Shown in pieces: positions 54,456-62,231 of a stretch of 64,000 bases of DNA (position 1 is its first letter; each line of letters starts with the position of its first letter). The stretch covers positions 124,001-188,000 of the forward strand of contig NZ_PYAT01000006.1 in assembly GCF_003014655.1 (NCBI RefSeq), in the 5' to 3' direction. The position numbers and the translations under genes were made by a program. Under the pieces are notes generated by a model. The model did not search any database and was not told the origin of the DNA. It saw only the letters and a list, made by a program, of their open reading frames with translations. This DNA comes from Planomicrobium soli. Its GTDB lineage: Bacteria > Bacillota > Bacilli > Bacillales_A > Planococcaceae.

Positions 54456-55007
54456 ATGAAAGGTGATCATATTTACTTGAGGGCATTCAGGCCGGCCGAT
54501 GCTCAAGCAAAGTTGAAGCTTGAAAAAGACAACCGTGAATTTTTTGAGAAATTTTCGATGACCCGCTATCCGGATTTCTATACATTGATGGTTCAAAAAG
54601 AGATTATTGAAATTGGCAACGAACAACGGGAAGAAGGCCGGGAAGAAAGTTTTGGGATTTATAAGAATGAAGACGATACCTTAGTCGGGATGATTACGCT
54701 ATTCCAAATTTTTCGGGGACCGCTTCAAAGGGCATTTCTAGGATATGCGCTCGACAAAAACCACAACAATAAAGGATATGCCACCGAAGCGGTAAAGCTT
54801 ATTGTCGACTATGCTTTTCAGAAACTGCAATTGCACCGCATTGAAGCAGGGGTCATGCCGCATAATATTCCGTCCATGCGAGTATTGGAAAAGGCAGGCT
54901 TTCACAAAGAAGGGATCGCTAAAAGCAATGTGAAGATCAATGGTAAATGGGAAGACCACCAGGTGTTGGCGATCATTAACCCGAAAGATGACAGGAATTT
55001 CTTTTAG
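54456..55007 (+). CDS. RimJ/RimL-type GNAT acetyltransferase
   Basis: From ATG 54456 (AGGAAGGCGGG upstream) the product has 183 residues. The RimJ-like pattern is clear: IYLRAFRPADAQ at the start, FLGYALDKNHNNKGYATEAVKLIVDYAF containing the acetyl-CoA loop, and the LHRIEAGVMPHNIPSMRVLEKAGFHKEG signature. RimJ-type enzymes acetylate N-termini of ribosomal or other proteins, but many Bacillus paralogues act on small molecules or antibiotics. The target here is unknown. Confidence 0.85.
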   Translation: MKGDHIYLRAFRPADAQAKLKLEKDNREFFEKFSMTRYPDFYTLMVQKEIIEIGNEQREEGREESFGIYKNEDDTLVGMITLFQIFRGPLQRAFLGYALDKNHNNKGYATEAVKLIVDYAFQKLQLHRIEAGVMPHNIPSMRVLEKAGFHKEGIAKSNVKINGKWEDHQVLAIINPKDDRNFF

Positions 55008-55156
55008 AGAACCGGATTATGCCATCCGGCAGCATAATGCCAGGATGCTTTTTTCAATGAATTATTGCAGTTTAGCATTATTGTTTTTTTAAAAAGGCAC
55101 ATACAAGTTCCAGCACGCCCTTCTTTTTTCTCTCTCATCCGCTTGATTCGTCTTTA

Positions 55157-55212
55157 TTGACTCTCCAACTTACTAATGGTAAGTTATTTTTATTAGCTTA
55201 CCATTAGTAAGT
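55157..55212 (+). promoter_or_regulatory. promoter and palindromic operator of the nitroreductase gene
   Basis: TTGACT (55157-55162) lies 17 nt before an extended -10, TGG-TAAGTT (55177-55185). ACTTACTAATGGTAAG (55168-55183) is a perfect inverted copy of CTTACCATTAGTAAGT (55197-55212). Each arm is also a CTTAC-N5-GTAAG palindrome, so there are two operator-like sites over the -10 and early transcript. They resemble sites of YodB-type (DUF24/HxlR) redox repressors as I remember them. Confidence 0.65.
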
Positions 55213-55232
55213 GCATTCGAGGAGGAAATCCA

Positions 55233-55862
55233 ATGTCAATAAAAACAGAATCACCCTTGCAGAAAGTGATGACTGAAAGAAAATCAGTTCGGGCATATGA
55301 CCCGAACTTCAAGATTTCCAAAGAAGAACTTGAGGAAATGTTGAAACTTGCTACTACAGCACCTTCATCAAGCAACTTGCAAGCTTGGAACTTTATCGTT
55401 ATCCAAGATCAGGAAGTGAAAAAAGAATTGCGCGCGATTGCGAACAATCAGGCGCAAGTAGAAACATCTTCTGCAATCATAGCAGTTCTTGGAAATATTG
55501 ATGCCTATAAAAACGTTGAGAAAATTTATACGCAAAACGTTGAAGAAGGATATATGGATGAATCGGTCAAAGAACGGTCGGTTGCCAACACGTACAAAGT
55601 TTATCCAAATGCGCCAGTAGAAGCACGGATGAATATTGCATCATATGATGCAGGCCTTGCTTCCATGCAATTGATGCTGATCGCCAAAGAACGCGGCTAT
55701 GACACCATTCCAATGGGCGGTTTCGACAAAGTGAAGTTTGCTGAAAGATTTGGCCTCCCGGAAAACCTTTTTCCTATCGTCTTAATTGCCATTGGGAAAG
55801 CGGCAGCTCCGGCATTCGGGACATCTCGCCTGCCAATTGAAGACGTTACCCGATTTATTTAA
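55233..55862 (+). CDS. YodC-like nitroreductase family protein
   Basis: The 209-residue FMN-dependent nitroreductase has RKSVRAYDPNFKISKEELEEML, TTAPSSSNLQAWNFIV (FMN contacts), GLASMQLMLIAKERGYDTIPMGGFD and a C-terminal SRLPIEDV. It aligns by eye along its length with B. subtilis YodC, which is induced by diamide and quinones through YodB. The two palindromes at its promoter agree with such regulation. It would reduce quinones or nitro compounds with NAD(P)H. The regulator gene is not in the window. Confidence 0.88.
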   Translation: MSIKTESPLQKVMTERKSVRAYDPNFKISKEELEEMLKLATTAPSSSNLQAWNFIVIQDQEVKKELRAIANNQAQVETSSAIIAVLGNIDAYKNVEKIYTQNVEEGYMDESVKERSVANTYKVYPNAPVEARMNIASYDAGLASMQLMLIAKERGYDTIPMGGFDKVKFAERFGLPENLFPIVLIAIGKAAAPAFGTSRLPIEDVTRFI

Positions 55863-55869
55863 AGCATGT

Positions 55870-55903
55870 GAAAGACCCGGCATTTGTGCCGGGTCTTTTT
55901 TTA
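55870..55903 (+). terminator. terminator of the nitroreductase gene
   Basis: AAAGACCCGGC pairs perfectly with GCCGGGTCTTT around ATTTGT, followed by T residues. Confidence 0.88.
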
Positions 55904-55991
55904 TGCTTAAAAGAAGGAGAGCAACAAGGCGATGGCGAAAAAATAACGATCAGATGATCGAAAAAAGGATCAGGCAGAAAGGAGAATAGCG

Positions 55992-56504
55992 ATGACGATA
56001 CAAACAGCCCGACTGGTAATGCGGCCCTATCAAGATGAAGATTTTGAGTTTCTCTGTTCTCTTTTTTCTGATCCGGAAGTGGTCCGTTTTGTTGGAAATG
56101 GGCAAACACGCAGCAAAGACGGCGCTATGGAATTTTTGTATTGGGTTTACCGGTCCTATAAAACCAATCCGAAATTGGGACTGCGTGTTTTGGTTCGGAA
56201 AGATGACGGAAAACTCATCGGTCATGCCGGTCTTGTTCCTCAAACGGTGAACGGCTTTGAAGAGTTGGAAATCGGCTATTGGATTGCCCGCGAGCATTGG
56301 GGCCAAGGCTACGCTACAGAAGCCGCATCAGCCCTGAAAGAATATGGCAGCCGACAACTTGGCAGAAAGCGGTTCGTCTCCTTGATTCAGCCAGCCAACA
56401 CAGCTTCAAGAAAAGTCGCGGAGCGGATTGGCATGGAACTTGAAAAAGAAATAGTATTGGCTGGCAGAACCATCTATGTATATTCAAATGCAAAGGGGAA
56501 GTAG
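55992..56504 (+). CDS. RimJ/RimL-type GNAT acetyltransferase
   Basis: The 170-residue protein reads TARLVMRPYQDEDFEFL at the start, LEIGYWIAREHWGQGYATEAASALKEYG for the acetyl-CoA loop and LIQPANTASRKVAERIGMELEKE for the family signature. The substrate is unknown. It is followed after a single base by a second RimJ-like gene, so the two form a pair, possibly an old duplication with divergence. Confidence 0.85.
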   Translation: MTIQTARLVMRPYQDEDFEFLCSLFSDPEVVRFVGNGQTRSKDGAMEFLYWVYRSYKTNPKLGLRVLVRKDDGKLIGHAGLVPQTVNGFEELEIGYWIAREHWGQGYATEAASALKEYGSRQLGRKRFVSLIQPANTASRKVAERIGMELEKEIVLAGRTIYVYSNAKGK

Positions 56505-56505
56505 A

Positions 56506-57057
56506 ATGGAGTTTCCAACACTTGAAACAGAACGGCTCGAACTGGTGAAAATCAGCCAGCAATATACAGAACAACTTTTTGACATCATGTCACGGGACGA
56601 AGTAACCCGATACTATGGAATGGACAGCTTGGCAAGCTTCGAAGAGGCGGCGCAAATCATTGAATCCTTCCAGACAAGTTTTGAAGGGAGCCGAGGAATT
56701 CGCTGGGGCATCATTGTAAAACAGAGCGGCCATTTTGCTGGAACAATCGGCCTGAATAACCTAAACCTCCGGGGTAAAAAAGCGGAAGTCGGTTATGAAC
56801 TGCATCCGGATTACTGGGGCCAAGGAATTGTTCGCGAAGCCAATAGGGCAGTATTGCAATACGCATTTACGGAACTGGGCCTTTTCCGGATAGGAGCCGT
56901 CACGTTTCCCGAAAACACGGTTTCAAGCGGTTTGTTGAAGAAGCTCGGTTTCACGGAGGAAGGGCGTTTGCGCGGCTATTTATACCAACGGCACCGGTCG
57001 CATGATGCTCTGGTGTTTTCGCTATTGAAGACAGAGTGGGAGGAGAAAGAGGAGTAA
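56506..57057 (+). CDS. RimJ/RimL-type GNAT acetyltransferase
   Basis: From ATG 56506 (AAGGGGAAG upstream) the product has 183 residues, with TERLELVKISQQYTEQLF, AEVGYELHPDYWGQGIVREANRAVLQYAF and VTFPENTVSSGLLKKLGFTEEGRLRGYLYQ, a clear RimJ/YdaF/YjcK-like pattern. The start lies one base after the stop of the preceding GNAT gene; a longer frame back to 56476 would overlap it and lacks a site. Target unknown. Confidence 0.85.
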   Translation: MEFPTLETERLELVKISQQYTEQLFDIMSRDEVTRYYGMDSLASFEEAAQIIESFQTSFEGSRGIRWGIIVKQSGHFAGTIGLNNLNLRGKKAEVGYELHPDYWGQGIVREANRAVLQYAFTELGLFRIGAVTFPENTVSSGLLKKLGFTEEGRLRGYLYQRHRSHDALVFSLLKTEWEEKEE

Positions 57058-57117
57058 AGAGCAGTGATCATTGATAGAACGAAAGAAAGTTCGGGCTATG
57101 CAGCCATGAACAGATGA

Positions 57118-57147
57118 TTGCCACTCTATTTCCGCTTCTGCTATAGT
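57118..57147 (+). promoter_or_regulatory. sigma-A promoter of panB
   Basis: TTGCCA (57118-57123) and TATAGT (57142-57147) are 18 nt apart. Transcription from here gives a ~180-nt leader. Confidence 0.6.
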
Positions 57148-57153
57148 GTGAGT

Positions 57154-57297
57154 AAGGGCAGTATCCGGACGGAACTGCACCAGCAAGGACTTGAAAATTT
57201 CAAATGAATAGTTCTGCCTTGATCTTAAAGCGACAGGGACGGAGAAAACCTTCCACTTAACATTCTGCCCTTCTGTCCGGTTCATGAACAGAAGGGC
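57154..57297 (+). promoter_or_regulatory. structured panB leader with terminator (probable pan motif)
   Basis: GCCCTTCTGT (57267-57276) pairs perfectly with ACAGAAGGGC (57288-57297) and TTTT follows, a terminator 38 nt before panB. AAGGGCAG (57154-57161) can instead pair perfectly with CTGCCCTT (57265-57272), which would undo the terminator. A GCAGT/ACTGC hairpin and an ACGGAG...CTTCC stem lie between. The position and layout suit the described pan motif of Firmicutes panB leaders, but I cannot confirm its consensus. Confidence 0.6.
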
Positions 57298-57334
57298 TTT
57301 TCGTTCGGTTTTCTTCCCAGAAGGAGGAGCAAAA

Positions 57335-58171
57335 ATGAAGAACACAGTATCATTTCTAAAGATGAAAGCAGAAGGAGAAAAAATCGCCATGTTGACGGCT
57401 TATGATTATCCGTCAGCGAAACTTGCTGAAGAAGCGGGTATGGATATTATTTTAGTAGGCGATTCGCTTGGCATGGTGGTGCTCGGTTATGATTCAACCG
57501 TAAAAGTCACAGTTGAAGACATGATCCATCATGGCAAAGCAGCGCGCCGCGGAGCGCCGGATACATTTTTAGTGGTGGACATGCCGTTTGGTTCTTTCCA
57601 TGGAAGTTTGGAAAGATCCCATGAAAATGCGGTCCGGATTTTCCAGGAAACTGGGGCGGAGGCGTTGAAGCTTGAAGGGGCGGACGAAGTCGTAGAAGTC
57701 ACACGTATGCTTACCCGTACTGGCATTCCGGTCGTATCTCACCTGGGTCTGCTTCCACAAAGCGCTGGAGTTCTTGGCGGCTACAAAGTCCAAGGGAAAA
57801 CAGCGAACGCAGCCAAGAAATTAATCGAAGACGCCAAAGCTTGCGAAGCTGCAGGTGCTTTTATGCTGGTACTTGAATGCATTCCGTACCAATTGGCGCG
57901 TGAGGTGACCGCTGCCGTATCCATACCTGTCATCGGAATTGGGGCTGGCAGTGAAACGGACGGCCAAGTGCTTGTCTATCACGATACACTGAAATACGGC
58001 TCGCACCACTTGCCTAAATTTGTCCGTTCCTATGCGGAAACAGGGACGCTGATGAGAGCTGGGCTAAGTGATTACGTCGCTGAAGTGAAATCAGGAGCCT
58101 TCCCAAGTGAAGAGCACCGATTCACCATGAAAGAAGATGAATTGCAGCAACTTTACGGAGGCAAATCGTAA
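57335..58171 (+). CDS. panB: 3-methyl-2-oxobutanoate hydroxymethyltransferase
   Basis: From ATG 57335 (AAGGAGGAG upstream) the protein has 278 residues. A longer frame begins inside the leader terminator and is rejected. PanB landmarks are [52 protein letters not shown] and [15 protein letters not shown]. It transfers a hydroxymethyl group from methylene-tetrahydrofolate to 2-oxoisovalerate, the first step to pantothenate. panC and panD do not follow; the next gene is convergent, so panB is alone here. Confidence 0.96.
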   Translation: MKNTVSFLKMKAEGEKIAMLTAYDYPSAKLAEEAGMDIILVGDSLGMVVLGYDSTVKVTVEDMIHHGKAARRGAPDTFLVVDMPFGSFHGSLERSHENAVRIFQETGAEALKLEGADEVVEVTRMLTRTGIPVVSHLGLLPQSAGVLGGYKVQGKTANAAKKLIEDAKACEAAGAFMLVLECIPYQLAREVTAAVSIPVIGIGAGSETDGQVLVYHDTLKYGSHHLPKFVRSYAETGTLMRAGLSDYVAEVKSGAFPSEEHRFTMKEDELQQLYGGKS

Positions 58172-58198
58172 CGGTACAATAGTTGAGGCAATAAAAAA

Positions 58199-58234
58199 CG
58201 GAGCTGAGCAGGGTTAAGTGCTTAGCTCCTTTAT
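58199..58234 (+). terminator. terminator of panB
   Basis: GGAGCTGAGCA pairs with TGCTTAGCTCC (one G-U) and TTTATTATT follows. Confidence 0.75.
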
Positions 58235-58278
58235 TATTGAATAAAAGATGCAGGTGTTGCAGTCTTTTAAAATACAAA

Positions 58279-58322
58279 AAACTGCCTTTTCTTTAGTGTT
58301 AATACTAAAGAAAAGGCAGTTT
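58279..58322 (-). terminator. terminator of the YndM-like gene
   Basis: A perfect 19-bp stem (58279-58297 with 58304-58322) around GTTAAT. On the minus strand it runs into TTTTTTGTATTTT. Confidence 0.88.
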
Positions 58323-58342
58323 ACTGCTTGATAGCGGATAGA

Positions 58343-58789
58343 TTAATGACGAGTATTTCCAGTCGCAGCATGACCATCTTTTTCAGGGAAAACGTTCTTA
58401 TCCAAGTATTTATGGAAGAACCATTCCCCGCCGCCAATTACAAGAGCGGAAATAAGCGATGCAGCAATAATATCTTCCGTGTTGGCAAACAGTGCTTGGC
58501 CCATTAACCAAATTACTAAGAAAGAAGTTACGATATCGCCAATAGTGGCCATCGTATTTCGTTTCTTATGGTCTGCCGCATTGCTGTGATCAGCCGTATG
58601 AGTATTGGCTGTGCGGTCGCCGGTTTTTCTGAAAATCATTAGATCTCCTAAAACATAAGCAACTACAGTCAGCACGACGCTTATTAATAGCGTGTCACTG
58701 AACTCTACATCATAAATTCCTGTTAAGATAATAGAGAGTACAACAAGAATCATAATGAATTTCATAATAAGAGCTTTAACATGATTCAT
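58343..58789 (-). CDS. YndM-like membrane protein (DUF2512)
   Basis: The 148-residue protein has four membrane helices: two before and two after a hydrophilic loop (~55-80) rich in His, Asp, Lys and Asn. The pattern FIMILVVLSIILTGIYDVEF, VAYVLGDLMIFRKTGDRTAN and ALVIGGGEWFFHKYL matches B. subtilis YndM (DUF2512), whose role is unknown. The C-terminal tail ends in His-rich residues. GAGGAGG precedes the ATG. A weak sigma-B-like pair lies ~40-65 nt upstream. Confidence 0.82.
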   Translation of the reverse strand: MNHVKALIMKFIMILVVLSIILTGIYDVEFSDTLLISVVLTVVAYVLGDLMIFRKTGDRTANTHTADHSNAADHKKRNTMATIGDIVTSFLVIWLMGQALFANTEDIIAASLISALVIGGGEWFFHKYLDKNVFPEKDGHAATGNTRH

Positions 58790-59029
58790 ATTATTTCCTC
58801 CTCAGTTAGAATTTGTCTTCACTATTATGAAATACCCTGCTTTTGGGATTTCAATCCTTTTTTTAAAAATAAAAAAGATATTAGTGATATTAAAAACTTA
58901 ATACTGATTATTTGATTTTTCAATTTTTGTATAGTTTATTAAGTCTTTTGATTCAAAAAAAGGATTAAGCGGTAAAGAGTAGGGAAATTACATTTATATA
59001 AGGAAAAAGAAAGAAGGGGAAATATAACA

Positions 59030-59323
59030 ATGGATACCATAAAAAGCAAAGTAGGTATCACGCAAATTATAGACATAGACGGATCAGACGTTGGTTATAG
59101 CATTCAAAAAACTATCATGGAAACCGGGCTTTATTCGGTATACCTTGTTTCACTAGAAAATCAGCCCAATGCCACAGATCAAGTGCTTCTAATTGAACAT
59201 CCTCCAGCTCAAGGACCTTCTAAACACCTTCTGTCTTTGGTGCCAAACAAACCTTTATCGACCAGTGAATTGATGAGTGAAATCGTTGAAGCTTTAAATG
59301 CTCACTTTGAACAGAAAGAGTAA
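59030..59323 (+). CDS. orphan 97-residue protein
   Basis: I do not recognise this small soluble protein. It is acidic, has no membrane segment or signal peptide, and its hydrophobic pattern (GLYSVYLVSLEN, DQVLLIEHPPAQ) suggests a small mixed alpha/beta fold. AAGGGG lies 10 nt before the ATG, and the frame is bounded by its own terminator, so the gene is credible. A possible sigma-B-like promoter, GATTAA (58963-58968) N13 GGGAAA (58982-58987), lies in front, hinting at stress expression (weak inference). Confidence 0.65.
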   Translation: MDTIKSKVGITQIIDIDGSDVGYSIQKTIMETGLYSVYLVSLENQPNATDQVLLIEHPPAQGPSKHLLSLVPNKPLSTSELMSEIVEALNAHFEQKE

Positions 59324-59393
59324 AGAAGTTCTGAAGCAGTTTATATGCTTAAAAGATTGATGAAAGAAAAAAGCGTTTAAATAGAGATAATTC

Positions 59394-59426
59394 AATTCCC
59401 TTTTGCATGCAAAAGGGAATTTTTGT
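59394..59426 (+). terminator. terminator of the orphan small gene
   Basis: AATTCCCTTTTGCA and TGCAAAAGGGAATT form a 28-nt perfect palindrome (59394-59421), followed by T residues. Confidence 0.85.
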
Positions 59427-59567
59427 TGTATCGAAAGTGGGGATAGAATATAGTCTTTTGACTGCTCAGCTGTATTCTTTTCCGCTTAAACAGCAGAAAA
59501 AAGATACAAAATCTTTAGTTTAGTCACTGTATAAATGTTGTAAGATGAGGGCATGGAGGTGTTAAAG

Positions 59568-62018
59568 ATGAATCAATTTATCCGAATCACCAATGCAACA
59601 GAAAACAATCTGAAAAATGTATCGGTCGACATTCCGAAAAACCAGTTTGTTGTCATTACCGGCCCTTCAGGTTCAGGGAAATCCACATTGGCACTCGACA
59701 TTCTGCAACGGGAAAGCCAACGCCAGTACATGGAAGCGAATGGCATCATATCAAGTTTGATCAACAAGCCGAAAGTAGCATCAGTGATCGGCCTTTCTCC
59801 GTCTATTGGCGTCGGCCAGCAAGTTACGAACCGAAATCCGCGTTCGACTGTCGGCACGGTAACCGACATGTATACGTACTTGCGGGTGATTTATGAAAAG
59901 ATGGGCGAGCGTAATTGCCCGAATTGCCAGGCCATCGTCAATCAATCGATGGCAAGGGATGAACTAAGCGAGACTATTGCCTGCAGAAATTGCGGACATG
60001 AATTAGAAAACCTGACAAGGGCTCATTTTTCTTTTAATACGCTTGAAGGCGCCTGCCCGTCCTGTTCGGGAATAGGAAAAACCGTCGACATTCGGATAGA
60101 TCAAGTATTCAATCAAGATTTGAGCTTGAAAGATGGAGCAGTGACCTTCTGGTTTCCGACTGTGCGGGAATATTACGGCAAAATCGTAGAAACTGGAGCC
60201 AAGCATTACGGATTTAACCTTGAAATGGAGTTGCCGTTGAAAGAATATAGCGATGTACAACGCAATTTTTTATATTATGGAGCGGAAAGCGAAGAATTCA
60301 AACATTATTTTCCCGATAAGCAACCGCCGAAAACAGTGTCGCGGGGGCGGTTTGAAGGGGTGCTTACGGGCTTATGGAGAAGATATAAAGAAAATGGGGG
60401 GAATTCGGTAGAGAACAAGTTCTTTTATACCCATACGTGCCCGGAATGCGGAGGCGAAAAGTTGAAGAAAGAAAGCCGTCTCGCCCAAATTGGCGGCTTT
60501 CCAATCACAGAAGTATCCAAATGGACACTGGAAGAAGTATTAGAGTGGATCAACGGACTGAACCGGCAAGCGCAAGAAGCAAAAGATTCTTTAACGGCTA
60601 TGATATTGGAAGATTTAGCAGCCAAAATCACTCGGATCGTCAACGTAGGGCTTTCTTATTTGTCGTTGGACCGCGAAGCCGTCACCTTATCGGGAGGGGA
60701 ATCACAGCGGCTTCGTTTGGCGACGATTCTAGGGTCTGGGCTGACGGGCGTTCTTTACATTTTAGATGAACCGACAGCAGGTTTGCATCCAAGGGATACG
60801 CAAGGGCTGGTCAAAATCATCAAGCAGCTGCGGGATATTGGCAACACTGTACTGGTCATCGAACACGATGTCTCAGTTATGGAGCAGGCGGACCATATTA
60901 TTGACTTAGGTCCGGGAGCAGGAACTTTGGGCGGCGAAATTGTAGGGGAAGGAACGCTGCTTGAACTGCAAAAGCAGCCGAGGTCTGTAACTGGTGCATT
61001 TGTAAAAGAGCCGTATGCGCCGCCTGCAATAAGAAGGGCAGGAACGGGTCAGCACTTATCTGTGAAAAATGCTTATAAAAACAATCTGAAAAATATCACG
61101 GTTTCTTTTCCTATTGGCTGCTTTGTGACAGTGACCGGAGTTTCAGGGTCGGGAAAATCGTCATTGCTGTTTGATATCCTTGCGGCAAGCGGCTTAGGCG
61201 AAGAGGATAAGAGCGGTTATGATCAGATTACAGGACTCGAAAAGGTCGACAAGATGGTAACGGTCGATCAATCCGCACTAAGTCGCATGCAGCGGTCGAA
61301 TGTGGCAACGTATACGGAAGTTTTCACTCTGCTGCGGAATTTATTCTCGAAGCTGCCGGCTGCAGTCGATACCGGATTGACCGCCAAACACTTTTCTTTT
61401 AATACAGAAGGTGGACGTTGTGAAAACTGCCAAGGGCTTGGGTATGTGCTGGCAAAAATGTATTTTCTTCCTGACATTGAAGTAGAGTGTCCGTTATGCC
61501 ACGGCAAGCGGTTCAAAGAGGAAGTATTGGCTGTCACTTATCAAGACCGTTCAATTTCCGATATTCTGGATTTAAGTATCGAGGAAAGCTTGCCATTGTT
61601 TGAAGGGCAGAAGAAAATCACAGCGATCATTGGTTTGCTGTGCGAAGTGGGACTTGGCTATTTGAAATGGGGGCAAACGCTGACAACTTTGTCAGGGGGC
61701 GAGGGCCAGCGTTTGAAACTGGCAAGAGAACTGAGCAAACCGGCGAAAGGACATGCGCTTTATATCTTAGATGAACCGTCAACAGGCTTGCACCCAAACG
61801 ATGTGAAGACGCTGCTCTTGTTGATCAATAAATTAGTGGATGCTGGAAATACTGTGATTGTCGTTGAGCACAATACCGATATCATTCGCGCTTCCGATTG
61901 GGTCATCGACTTGGGCCCGGAGGGCGGAGAAGCAGGGGGTTACCTGGTAGCTGAAGGGACGCCGGAACAAGTAGCTGCAAATAAAGAATCATATACGGGA
62001 GCTTATTTGAAGGTTTGA
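59568..62018 (+). CDS. UvrA-paralogue ABC ATPase (UvrA2/drug-resistance type)
   Basis: The chosen ATG at 59568 has GGAGGTG 6 nt upstream and gives 816 residues. The protein repeats the UvrA plan: P-loop GPSGSGKST, zinc modules (CPNC..CRNC, CPSC, CPEC), LSGGESQRLRLA and ILDEPTAGLHP; then GVSGSGKSS, CENC..CPLCHGKRF, LSGGEGQRLKLA and ILDEPSTGLHP. It is ~130 residues shorter than housekeeping UvrA, in keeping with paralogues lacking the UvrB-binding insert. Such proteins are linked with DNA-intercalator or antibiotic self-protection. It stands alone; no uvrB or biosynthetic genes are near. Confidence 0.85.
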   Translation: MNQFIRITNATENNLKNVSVDIPKNQFVVITGPSGSGKSTLALDILQRESQRQYMEANGIISSLINKPKVASVIGLSPSIGVGQQVTNRNPRSTVGTVTDMYTYLRVIYEKMGERNCPNCQAIVNQSMARDELSETIACRNCGHELENLTRAHFSFNTLEGACPSCSGIGKTVDIRIDQVFNQDLSLKDGAVTFWFPTVREYYGKIVETGAKHYGFNLEMELPLKEYSDVQRNFLYYGAESEEFKHYFPDKQPPKTVSRGRFEGVLTGLWRRYKENGGNSVENKFFYTHTCPECGGEKLKKESRLAQIGGFPITEVSKWTLEEVLEWINGLNRQAQEAKDSLTAMILEDLAAKITRIVNVGLSYLSLDREAVTLSGGESQRLRLATILGSGLTGVLYILDEPTAGLHPRDTQGLVKIIKQLRDIGNTVLVIEHDVSVMEQADHIIDLGPGAGTLGGEIVGEGTLLELQKQPRSVTGAFVKEPYAPPAIRRAGTGQHLSVKNAYKNNLKNITVSFPIGCFVTVTGVSGSGKSSLLFDILAASGLGEEDKSGYDQITGLEKVDKMVTVDQSALSRMQRSNVATYTEVFTLLRNLFSKLPAAVDTGLTAKHFSFNTEGGRCENCQGLGYVLAKMYFLPDIEVECPLCHGKRFKEEVLAVTYQDRSISDILDLSIEESLPLFEGQKKITAIIGLLCEVGLGYLKWGQTLTTLSGGEGQRLKLARELSKPAKGHALYILDEPSTGLHPNDVKTLLLLINKLVDAGNTVIVVEHNTDIIRASDWVIDLGPEGGEAGGYLVAEGTPEQVAANKESYTGAYLKV

Positions 62019-62073
62019 TTGTAGAAAGGCAGGAGGCGAGGAGCTTTCTGCTCTTTTTTGTGGAGTGGCGAGT

Positions 62074-62157
62074 GAGTTGCAACCTTTTGCAAGTGAGTTG
62101 CAACAAATGGCTGCCGAGTTCCAACTTAACACTAATGAGTTCCAACTTCGCAGGAAG
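62074..62157. repeat. four direct repeats with exact 21-bp period
   Basis: GAGTT(G/C)CAAC occurs at 62074, 62095, 62116 and 62137, each exactly 21 bp apart. Read on the plus strand they encode heptads of the type ASELQ-x-x in a 47-codon frame from GTG 62065 to a TAA, but no ribosome site is properly placed. The array lies between the UvrA paralogue and peptidase E. Confidence 0.7.
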
Positions 62158-62231
62158 AGCCAGAACCGGAGAAGGATTTTTTCAACGTTTAAAGAAATAG
62201 TAAGGTAACGCTTTAAAGAGGAGGAAGGAAT

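Noticed and set aside
57284-57334. N-terminal extension of panB
   Set aside because: The extra codons cover the terminator hairpin and ribosome site of the leader; PanB homologues begin near ATG 57335.
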